Shown here: positions 1 to 9,800 of the stretch, in pieces
How positions within the stretch are numbered: position 1 is the stretch's first letter
Layout of the letters: each line of letters begins with the position of its first letter
Program-made: the position numbers and the translations under genes
The notes under the pieces: model-generated
Seen by the model: the letters and a program-made list of their open reading frames with translations, nothing else
What the model was told of the DNA's origin: nothing
Database searches by the model: none
Assembly: GCA_001579985.1 (NCBI GenBank)
Contig: LRSR01014478.1
Span: forward strand, 1-21,785
Length of the DNA stretch: 21,785 bases
Direction: 5' to 3'
Source: Hypsibius dujardini
Lineage: Eukaryota > Tardigrada > Eutardigrada > Parachela > Hypsibiidae

Positions 1-233
1 TTGGGAAAGGGAAATGGAAAATTTGATTTATGGAATGAGAATGGGGAATGTTTTTGGAAAATGAAATGGGAATGGTTGCGACCCGCTGGGCTATGGAATG
101 GGAATGGATCGGAGCCAAAAGTGGAAAAATGTTACAACTCTGTATGGTGCATCCTTTTCAGATATCAAGGGCTCATGTTTTTATTACTTATGAAAGTTTC
201 CTACGTTTAAAAAGCTTATCGGAAATGCATTAC
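1..233. other. Intron of the oxidoreductase gene, with degenerate GGAAT-rich repeat
   Basis: This stretch follows the splice donor at 233-232 (minus strand) and precedes the missing last exon. Positions 1-115 carry imperfect copies of a GGAATGGGAATGG-like motif. I see no exon encoding the expected C-terminal segment on the minus strand here. The short open frames on the plus strand have no recognisable content. Confidence 0.5.
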
Positions 234-2325
234 CTGGACAATTTCATCCAGCTTGTAGACCTTCTGAATGACCGGTTTGATGGCGCCCGCCTTCAACGCA
301 TCCTCCAAGCCGACTCTCATCAACTTGTAATGCGCTGCAGTCGCGCCGAAGCAAGATGACCCGCGGATGTTGAGTTGCTTAAAGAGAACCGGGCCCAAAT
401 TGACCTGATCGACTTTGCCGCTGGCGCTGATCAGCAAGACACGTCCGAGCGGTGCGAGCAGCTCGAGATCGTTGGCCAGATTGCTGGGCTTGGTCTCCAA
501 CACAATGTCCACGCCGTTCGGACCGGCTGCGGCCTTGATTTGCTCCATCAAATCGCTGGCCTTGTAGCTGACAGCGGTGGCGCCTTTTTCGGCGATCAGC
601 GCCAGTCCGTTCTCGTGGCCTGCTGTCCCAATCACCTTGCAGCCCATCGCACGGGCCACTTCGATGGCGTATAGACCGGTGGCGCCACTGGCGCCGTTGA
701 CCAGCACCACTTCACCGGCCTTGGCGCGAGCTCTGAAAGACCAAAAATATATACATGTGTAGGCAACGTAGGCCAGTGTTCCCTCGTTTATCGTTTATCG
801 TTTATCGTCCGTCCCTTTTTGTCAAGAGTGAAGTTTTAATAATTATAAACTAAAACAAAATAACTAACAGTTTCTTAAAAAACACTAACGGAGTCAACTG
901 ATTTCGACCGAAACTAATAAAATACAGAGTTTAGTTACTGAAACGTATTTTTTAGTAAGTGGCACCAAGATAATTTTTAGTAAAATTAGGTAGTAGGTAA
1001 TATTATCTCTAAGAGATTGAGACTGTCAGCTGAGTTTTTTAATAAACTGAGACGTTCAGCTCAGCTCAGTGGACGTGAAAATACATTACTAGTCCTAATA
1101 CCATAAACTAGGTGATATTTAAATTTTATGAATATATAAACAGAGGCCAAACGGCTAGTATATAAGTTGTCTTCCTTCTCGTTCATTTTCGAAAATTTAT
1201 CGAACTGCATGCGATAGTTCTAAGGGACATTAATCTACACATGAAGTTGACATGAGGAAGTACAATATATTCTGTATAGACTGGGCGAAATAATCTTTAA
1301 ATATCGATAATTTTATCCGCGGCTGCGTATATCAGTTCAAGTTGATTACATTGACGACAACACTTACAGTAGGACAATGTTATAGTAGGCAGTGAGGAAG
1401 GGGATGCCGAGGGACGCGCCGTCTTCGAAGCTGTACTTCTCGGGGAGATGGAACAGCATGTCTGGATCCGCAAGAAAGTACTGTAAAATGCAACGAACAA
1501 AATGTAAATAAATACATTACTGAAACTTTCGTAAAGAGTATTTTATACCTGGGCGTAAGTGCCGCTCTGGTAGGCCGGCGACTTTGCATAGATCACCACT
1601 CGATCGCCTTTCTGAAACATACATCTACATTAATTTAATTTTTCTCTTTTTTACGTTGCAAACGTGTGCGAAATTTTAACATGTGTGTACGTTCCGTAAG
1701 TGGGGGAAAGAGAAATTCTGTATTTTAACTATGATGGTACCTTGTAGTCTTTAACGTTAGAGCCCACTTCCGCCACCACGCCGGCGGCGTCCGTGCCGAT
1801 GATTTGTACACTCGGCGGGACGGGAAAGAATCCTGAGCGAATCAACACCTCAACGGGATTTAGCCCAGCGGCGTGGACTCGAACAAGGACCTACAAGAAG
1901 AATAAGTAAAGGACAAATATTTTACCTTTAGTTTTTTTTGGTTTCAAAAGAACTAGACAGATATAAAGGCGGTGTGTTCTAAAGATTTACGTTAGAGAAC
2001 TAATTAAATTACTTACGGTCTTGGTAACTTAAACTGGACTAAAAGATTTAATCAATACAAATTAGAAATCTTAGACATCATAGAAACCTTAGATAACAAA
2101 AAGTTTATTCGACTGATAATGACTAAGTTATTGCCATCCGAAATAAACGTTTAGTAGCTCGCTTCACAAGCATCTTGCAAGGAAATTGAAGGAACGTCCG
2201 GCGACCGAAATACCCACCTGATCAGGTCCAGGATTGTTGATGGGCACGTCCACCACAGTGAGCACGCTGGATGGTCCGGTCTTCTCAAAGCGAACCGCTT
2301 TCATTTGTCGCGAATTGTCGGCCAT
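234..2325 (-). CDS. Zeta-crystallin-like NADPH:quinone oxidoreductase, 3' end outside window
   Basis: Cytosolic medium-chain dehydrogenase/reductase of the zeta-crystallin/quinone oxidoreductase type, expected to reduce quinones or related enones with NADPH. Exons in transcript order: 2325-2218, 1890-1741, 1611-1549, 1480-1368 and 732-234, with intron phases 0, 0, 0, 2 and 0. All introns are GT..AG and the joined frame is open for 311 codons. The start ATG at 2325 opens with [17 protein letters not shown]. Exon 2 holds the family signature [12 protein letters not shown] and a GTDAAG stretch. Exon 3 holds KGDRVV and exon 4 LPEKYSF and GIPFLTAY. Exon 5 begins with LARAKAGE, followed by the Rossmann NADPH motif NGASGATG (about residues 157-164), with GTAG downstream. 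No structural zinc-binding lobe is seen, as expected of this family. The last exon here stops after LDEIVQ at a GTAATG donor; family members have about 20 more residues, so a terminal exon should lie to the left. Assignment to the family is firm; the substrate is inferred. Confidence 0.93.
784..808. repeat. 7-bp tandem repeat (TCGTTTA), about 3.5 copies
   Basis: Three exact copies of TCGTTTA followed by TCGT, in the intron between the fourth and fifth oxidoreductase exons. This is a simple sequence repeat with no evident function. The rest of this 635-bp intron (733-1367) is AT-rich and I see nothing else in it. Confidence 0.85.
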
Positions 2326-4192
2326 TTTAGCGTTGAATATTAACTTACTTACGTGTGTCGGAATGCGAAAGAAATCGAGGCGACTCAAAGGCACGAAGTA
2401 ATACGCAACAACTACTGCCGTGGACTTGACTTATATTTAGTTATGATGTAGGAGTACCATCTGAAACCTAAGACACTATAAATGATGAGGCATAATTCAT
2501 TAACGCTCGAAAGGCTGCAGTGCATAAGTTCAGGCAGTGCAAGGTGGTGATGGTGTCGTGTCATACATAGGAGAGCCTTCTATCACCTTATCAGCAGTCC
2601 TCACAAACGTTAATCATTTGGTACCGTGTACCTAGTCTTCTATCTAGCGTGCAGACACAGTTGAGACCCCGACAGCCTGGGCGTCAATTATATTGTAGCT
2701 AAAGGTTCTGGTCAAATTAAAGGCCAGGGACCTTACTCCGGAAGTGGTTGTTCCGTCTTGATTTATTCAGGCACGGACACGCAAAGTGTGGCGGGACTGT
2801 ATCCCGTGAATATCCCTTGCTTGACATTGACGTTTGAAATGTGCGGGAAGAAGCGAATGTACCGCTAATAATATCAACTGCACAACTGAAGAGCGCTTTG
2901 TATTGAGTGAAAAAACTAGACAAAACGGCCAGTCTAACTGGTCTTATCCTTCTCGTTAAAATAATTCAGCAACCTTACACCCAAACACAAAATGAAACGT
3001 ACAGGGATAAACCATTTACACCCAACCAAATGTTATTATTTCTCCAATTATTTGCTTCGCGTTAATGTTTTTTTTAATCTGAAATTTAAGTTCAATAGTA
3101 ATCAATTATCTCTGTTAGGACAGTATTTCGATGTCGCAACTGTTACTGTTGGCAAGAACGAGCTATTTTCCCAAACATGCCCACCAAGTTTCTCCAGGTG
3201 TTGCGGGATTTTCCAGGTTTTCAGATGTTGTAGCAATGTTATGTTTCAGCATACAAAAAGCCTGATTTTTTCAGTGGTTTAAACTTGCACACCAGAAATC
3301 GAAAATTGCATCACTTTTGCCAAATCGCAAGTTGCCAAATTCAGCTGATCAAAAAGCCAGCACGCTGAGCTTTGCACAAGGTTTTGAAAAAACGATTGGC
3401 ATTGTGCTATGGATGATGTCGCAACATCCGAAGTCACTCAAAATGCAGGAAATTTATTTTTTATTTATTTAAAAAATCAAATTGGGAAAACGTTTAAAAT
3501 GTGCACACACGTAGAAAATTTGCCAGGGGGTTGCCTGTAAATAGTTCACTCCTGTATCTGCTGCAGGTCATACAAAATAAAAATCCAGCAGTCGCTTTGT
3601 GATACTGCAATTTCTTCTGTTGGAATGGAAATGGTTCGCCTAACACAACCAAATAAGCATCATATTCATAAGCAAATTTTTAACATGCGCTTCCATAAAT
3701 TACATGCAATATAATTAAGGGGTTTCAATAAAGTTTTAAATTGGTTTTGATAACTTACCGTAATTATAGTTAGACGATAGTTAGGGCAACGATTTTGCAC
3801 CTCCTACGAAACTGGCATTCTGATCACTCCATAGGCTTTATTTGTCAAATTTCAGCGTAGTATTACGGCCTACAGCTGCAGGTCCACTCATGGCCCTGTT
3901 GAAAACACGAATCACGCACATAACTGTGTAATACGGTCCAACGAACAACCGAAGCGTGTAAAAACTACAGCGATGTTAATCTTCCCCACGAAAAACGAAA
4001 AGGACAACCAACAGCGCAGCATATCTCGTAGTTAGACAAGCTTTTTTACGAGACATGAAAAGTGCAAGAGGGAACACCAGTAACTGCCTTTGCATTTACA
4101 CGCGAGTTTGCCATTATTATTTTTCTTCATCGACAAAACAGAACGATATTTAAAGATTTTAGAAAAATAATTTTGCTTATTGCTCCTGGCAG
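2326..4192. other. Intergenic region upstream of the oxidoreductase gene
   Basis: About 1.9 kb upstream of the oxidoreductase start codon, so its promoter should lie in the first few hundred bases (read on the minus strand). I could not identify a convincing TATA box or initiator. Open frames at 2717-2923 (minus) and 2992-3282 (plus) have low-complexity or unremarkable translations and no splice-site support. I see no RNA gene or transposon end. Confidence 0.5.
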
Positions 4193-4198
4193 AATATC

Positions 4199-4468
4199 AT
4201 GCATTGTGCAAAGCGCTTCTCATTCTATCTGCTGGCCTATGTGATGATCTGCTGGATGACACGTGGTTGCTCAATTCCCAACCCAAACGGACCGGATGTT
4301 CAGCCTGATGAAGACTTATATGATGAAGCGGAGGAACCGGTGGCGATTGACAACAACTTCGTTGGTTTTAGCATTGGCGGACGAGACAGGGCAAACCATG
4401 GGCTCCGTGGCGGACAAGACAGGGTAAATCCTCGGCTGGTAACGCAGCCACCTCTCCCACCACACTAG
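4199..4468 (+). CDS. Candidate small secreted peptide precursor (89 aa), unrecognised
   Basis: Not a recognised family. The ATG-initiated frame encodes 89 residues. The N-terminus looks like a signal peptide: basic start MHCAKR, hydrophobic core FSFYLLAYVMICWM, then a polar TRGCS region. After it comes an acidic spacer rich in D and E (about residues 36-50), then a glycine/arginine-rich tail containing FSIGGR and two 11-residue repeats, GGRDRANHGLR and GGQDRVNPRLV. A good acceptor (pyrimidine tract then CAG at 4190-4192) lies just upstream of the ATG. A possible donor (GTAAAT at 4424) lies inside the second repeat, so the coding exon might end there rather than at the TAG at 4468. Secreted peptide precursors often combine a signal peptide, acidic spacer and repeated basic segments, but a chance frame is possible. 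Transposon debris begins about 300 bp downstream. Confidence 0.3.
   Translation: MHCAKRFSFYLLAYVMICWMTRGCSIPNPNGPDVQPDEDLYDEAEEPVAIDNNFVGFSIGGRDRANHGLRGGQDRVNPRLVTQPPLPPH
4375..4431 (+). repeat. In-frame tandem duplication, 33-bp period
   Basis: Two copies, at 4375-4397 and 4408-4431, of a TGGCGGAC(G/A)AGACAGGG(C/T)AAA block. Their starts are 33 bp apart. The duplication keeps the frame of the candidate peptide, giving GGRDR and GGQDR units. The second copy differs from the first in a way that creates a GGTAAAT splice-donor-like site. Confidence 0.8.
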
Positions 4469-4780
4469 GCCTAGTGTGCATGTGGATGTATTGATTGGGA
4501 GCTTGCACATTGAGCCAAAACCCAACGAGGACGACCTACGAGTGCGGTGCACCAGTCGGAGATCACGTCCTCGCTCACTTGATGGAGCGAGTAAAGAGCC
4601 TTGCGTTGCTGGCCGATATAATGGGGTTCGACTTTAACTGGATAACAGATGAAACTATACTCTTTTACTGTGTGATCCGTCCAGTTCCTGTGATCCTTGC
4701 TGAAGGTCAAATAAATTGCTGTCAGGTTTATATTCGCAACAGCTTTTCATATGTACAGTCCTTCATTTATTGTATGCACC

Positions 4781-5300
4781 TATCTAAAGTCACCAAATAC
4801 ACAAAACAGCAAAGCATTTGAAGGCTTATATCGTGCTCAATACGATTTCGCGATTTGAGAAAGTGCACGAAATAGTCAAGTTGGGGTCCACGTGCAAGCT
4901 CCCAATTAATAAATGCAAATGGGAGGTTCTGAGCAGTCAAGAATGCTTCCAACTGAATGGGCAAACTGGGTGTTTGAAAATGTTATCCTTATCTGGAAAT
5001 ACCCCCATCGACATTACTATTATATATACATCAGTCGACATGGCAAATGCTCTCCATTTGTCATTCGCGGTTCCCCTACATATCTGCATTGCCAGGGGTT
5101 CAATTGGGGCACGGTCCTTACAGGTCAGAACCAGGACCCCTCATGCTTTGCCTAGGAGTTGAGCAAAGAGGCCAAATGCATTTGTTCAAAACTGGACCCA
5201 AAATTCGGTATTTCGTTCCAGATCATCTTGAAACTAGTGGGGCTGTGGTGGTCTGGTCTCCAGTTCAGGGGCTCCCGGGATTTCCGGTCCACTGCTATAA
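4781..5300. mobile_element. Rearranged fragment of a hAT-like non-autonomous element
   Basis: Three blocks recur elsewhere in the window. Block A (about 4781-4985) matches the minus strand of 15315-15515. The block at about 4978-5165 matches 15884-16068 at high identity and includes a terminal-repeat-like end starting CAGGGG at 5093. The block at about 5200-5290 matches 15215-15300. Block A also resembles the interior of the larger element at 15994-16894, so the patch looks like several pieces of one family joined together. No transposase frame was seen. Block A is open on both strands in both copies, which more likely reflects recent duplication than coding. Confidence 0.7.
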
Positions 5301-6807
5301 CTTCTTCCATTTGTTCCCGATTGGCCTGAATATCGTGCAGCAACTTAAATCGTGAGTATTCACCTGTTGATTTGGGTTATAAAAACCGCACACACCATTT
5401 GTCTAGATCGAGCATTTTTTATTTGAATGTGGAAAAGCCGTTTCATCAAATCTACGAATTAGGCGCCATTTTATTTTTGATTAGTCAAAAAATTGTTTTG
5501 TGCCCAAACTTCGCTTTCACATTTGGCTGAGATAGCCCTCAATAAATGCTACAGGGTGCCATACCGAAAACACTATCCGAAATACGGTTAAAATTACTCT
5601 TTTAAATACCGTTCGATATTGCGAAATAAAGCAGCTTGTAACCCTTTTTAGTCCCTGAAGTATGCAACTAAACGGAGTATCATTTATGGCACTAATTTTC
5701 TGGGACTTTGAAGATTTTCCGGAGTAAGTTGAAAAGTCTGGAAATAGAGAAAATGAGACAACGTTTTGCCAAGCACAGAATATCAAAATACATGTAGTGT
5801 TGATAAAGGAGGAGTACATTGCCAATCGGCCACAGCTCAGTCGTTATGATAGTCAAGGTTACTTCATTGTGAATTTCATTTTCCTATTATTGTGAGTCAC
5901 TGTTAGCTTAGCGATATGAGCTCTGACTCAAGACGGGTATTTCCGGACAAGTATTTGCTTCATTTTTTCTCTCACCCCTAGAGGCCGGTTGATCATGCCA
6001 AATAATAACAAATCGCTTTATGATTAAGGAGAGAGCATTTGGGCAAGACTGATTATTGATCAACCAAGTTCCGCTCGGTCCGTAATTGTAGCTCTTTTTG
6101 CATCCAATTTTGGGATGCAATTATGGATTTATTTTGGTATGGACAAAACGATAGACTGCCAAATTGTAACGCACTGTGATACCGTTTCGAAAACCATAAA
6201 GGGTTTCATTTAAAGTTCGAATTACTATATTTTTTTAGCCAGAGATGACCATTTCAGATTTCGTTGGTAAGAAGCGCGTTCAGAGGGCGACAAGGTTTCT
6301 ACTGTGTGATCCAGAAAATCTCAATTTAACAACCAAATCATAGTGCTTTTTTCATTATCGGTTACATCAAGTAAACATCTAGCAGTGACATGTAAAAGTT
6401 GACTGCTATGACCGTCATAAAATGAAACTGAAAATGATTCTTATATTATTCGAGGTCAATATTTCAAGTAAATTTCTAAATAAATCCAGTGATGCACCTA
6501 CAGAAAATACTATGCTAGGTGCACTGCAGTAATTAGGGACGGTTGTAACTTGTACTTCGTCCAGTACAAACAAGCGACGGAGGGCAAAATGGATTCAGGT
6601 AAATACAAATTCTGAAGATACTTTGTGGTACATAGTTTTTACCATAGTAAGAAGCAATCTGGAGTAGAAGGTACGAAGTAATCTAGTACCGTATAGGTAT
6701 TCTTAAAATATAGTAAACTACTGCGGGCGGAAAAGTTATCATTCAAAAAAAGCGAAAGACGATAATAATAATTGTGGCTTTTATAGGCAGACCCGGCAGG
6801 GCCGCTG
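5300..6807. other. Intergenic region downstream of the CNG channel gene
   Basis: AT-rich spacer between the transposon patch and the stop codon of the channel gene at 6808. It should hold the channel 3' untranslated region at its right end, but I could not place a poly(A) signal with confidence. Minus-strand open frames at 5517-5825 and 5908-6120 translate to nothing recognisable and lack splice support. Confidence 0.5.
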
Positions 6808-9800
6808 CTACTCGGAGAATTCTGCTAGCGATGGCTGCAAGTCCCAGGCTTTCGGCTCAAACTTGTCCAGATACTCCAGCCGTGCCAGCTGCTGCTTCAG
6901 CTCGTTAGTCTCACGAATCATCGCCGCTAGTGTCTGGCCCATCTCCGATATCAACGTTGGAGCCTTCGTCTCGAGGGTGTCCAAGCGCACCTCCAACGGC
7001 GACTTGTTCGCTTCTGGCGACTCCTCCCCCGGATCGGTCCGGTTTGGACGGCTGCGCGCCACGACGGCCTGCTTGGCCAGCGGAAAGTTCTCCAGCACCT
7101 CCTGCAAATAGGAACGCGATGCAAGAATCAAATCGAGCAGATACCGATTGATCTGATTTAACTGCAACTTTTTTATGATTAATCTTGACTTCTTTGACGA
7201 CCCTCAAAATTTTTTTCTGAGACAGAAAAGTTCTTGACAAATTTTCGAGTTTATGGTTATATGTAAAGATTATGTATTTGCCTAATTTCTAGCATTGGAC
7301 TCAAAACATGTTAAATTGAAATGTATACGTAAATAAACCAGGTTAAAATTTAACGAGTGACTTGTTTCAGGGAAACCACATAGAAGTTTTTATGGACGTT
7401 CACGCGATTAATGTCAGGATCGGTCGAATTTTAATAGACTCAATTTAATCTAATAAATTTAAAATAATCATTTTAGTCAGTTTAAAGTTTATCGAATCCA
7501 ATTAATTTTATTTTAATTAATCTAGCAGATTTAATTTAAATTTAATGTAATAGATTTATTTTTAGTCGATCTATCTAGATTACAACTCAAAGAAGTTCCC
7601 AATGTTTTAAGACTTTTGATTGCTCGCATCATACCTGGAAGTCCGACTTAGAGAGGGTGAAGAGCTCCGAGTAGGACTGACTGCGGACGGTGTTGGTGCG
7701 TTTCTGGTCGGCCTTGATGAGGCCGCTAAGCAGGCTCACTTCACCGAAGACGCTGCCTTGGGAGAGGGTCGCGTAGACGTCTAGACCGTCCTCCGAGACG
7801 GCCTGGAGGAGACCGCTACGGACGATGTACATCTCGCGAGCGACGTCGCCCTTCCGGAACACCAGGTCGCCGGGGCAGTAGAATTGCAGCTGGAGACGCA
7901 TGATCAGCTCTTCCAGGGCTTGCGGTTCGCAGCCGCGAAATAACTTTACACGCTGTTAAAGAATAAAAATAGTGATTATTAGGATGTCTTTACTCTGGGA
8001 TATCGCGGCAGGGATGCAAGTAAATTTGGAGCCCGACGATAGATTTACATCATCTCTATGCACCGTGTGCTTGACTTGTGTAACAGATCATACTGTAGTC
8101 ATGTTTGTATTTACCCCGTATAATATTTATGTTTGTGTTTATTCGAAAGCAGAGAAACCCTTTTTTAGGGATAGTTAAGTCGGATCGCGGGCAAAATTTC
8201 ATCCCACACGATCAAATCGAAATCGATTGACATTAGCAGAATCTTTTTTGGATGACAGGGGGCGGAACTATGGATCATTTCTGCAACGTCACTCGGAAGC
8301 CTGGATTGAAACTAGCCCATAACTCCGCCCTCTGGCATCCAAAAAAGATTCTGCTGATGTCAATCGATTTGAAATCGAATTTGGAGTGGAAGAGTGTTAA
8401 AAATCTTTGAATCGAACGTTTTCAAAAAACGACGTTCGTGTGGGTTAGAGTGGTAAAAAATTTAAATTGCATTTTGTTAGAGCAAAAATCAAACAATCAA
8501 CGGTTGAATTGAAAGGGAAACCCGCGGAGCCATCGGGGAACTTCCGAATTTTCTTCCGCTCAAACCAGAGCTCGTTTGCAGATGGCACTTTTTGCTAAAA
8601 TCTATTAATTTTGTCCACTATTTGAAAAAAAAATTCAGACAGATCAGCGTGTCAACTACCGTTCGCTTCCCTTGTAAGTATCGTTTTGGCCGAGCACGAG
8701 ATTACTGTATTTGATCCAGGACAGGAGTTATTCTCCATGAAAAGTTATTTAATTTGACTGGTGTGGTACATTTCTTCGAGTCGGCAAGATCCATTTAACC
8801 TGGTAACGCCTATTGTTGTCAACATGGCGACCCCCGATTTTTAAGGTAAAAGTGGGTTGAACGATTTTGCTAAATTCAACTCATTTGAAAGTTGGTGTAT
8901 TGCTGGAACTTTCGCAATTATGGTTACGTCATTTGCTGGTAAAAGTTTTTAAAAATACACGGTTTTTTGCATTCCCTAAAAGTAAGTTTACCGTCTAATG
9001 AACGTTTCTAAAAATACTTATTTTAGTCGGATTGCTAACTGGCACTTGGCCACTGGTCAAAGAAAGTCTCTGTTTCTTTTGCAAAAGAATGAATAATATT
9101 GACTATTATTGAAATTCATCGACTAACTGATTGATCTTCTGACCAAATATGGTGTGGCCCAGTGCAAGTAAAGCTTTCCTCGGTCATTTTGTTTCTGACT
9201 CGGGAGTGGACTGTGGACAATTGTCAACCCAAAGAACATACATCTTTCAAAGTAGCTCACAATCTAAAAATTATTTAATTTCCTGATTGAACGGACTTAT
9301 GCAAGGAAAAAAGTACTCTTGGCACGGAAAGCGTGTCTGATCTGGTGGCGGGTGTTAACGGGTCAAAAGTAATAAAAACTGTATGTAATTGAGTTTGGTT
9401 ACTTTAGTTTACCAACGGTAAATTTCGGTAAATTTTGTTTGCCTATTTTTCTGTAAGCTCCAAGTTCAAACAAGACAACCGGCCTGTATAGTATACCTGA
9501 AATGTGTCCTGAAATGAGATCTTCGCAATGGACAGCCGCAGAATGGGTGGCAAAATCTCCAAATCCGTCTGCTCATCACTGAACTGCTTCACCTCCCAGA
9601 CGTAGTTAAACCACCCGAGGACCCGCTTTTGCATCGATTTATCCACTTGTCGCATCAGCATATACTGCTTCACCGCGTCCAACCGACGTTGGTAGGCCTC
9701 AAGATGACGATTTTTCGAAGCCAGCAAGTGCTCGGCAATGGCGATGCCTGCCCCCATCAAGAAAGTCCCCTCAATTGTGACGAAAATTCGTAAGAGACAC

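Noticed and set aside
375-674. Plus-strand open frame of 99 codons
   Set aside because: It is the shadow of the fifth oxidoreductase exon, whose minus-strand translation contains a clear Rossmann motif.
6863-7240. Several overlapping frames around the last channel exon
   Set aside because: Shadows of exon 5. The minus-strand frame that extends past 7101 into the intron lacks family similarity beyond the splice acceptor.
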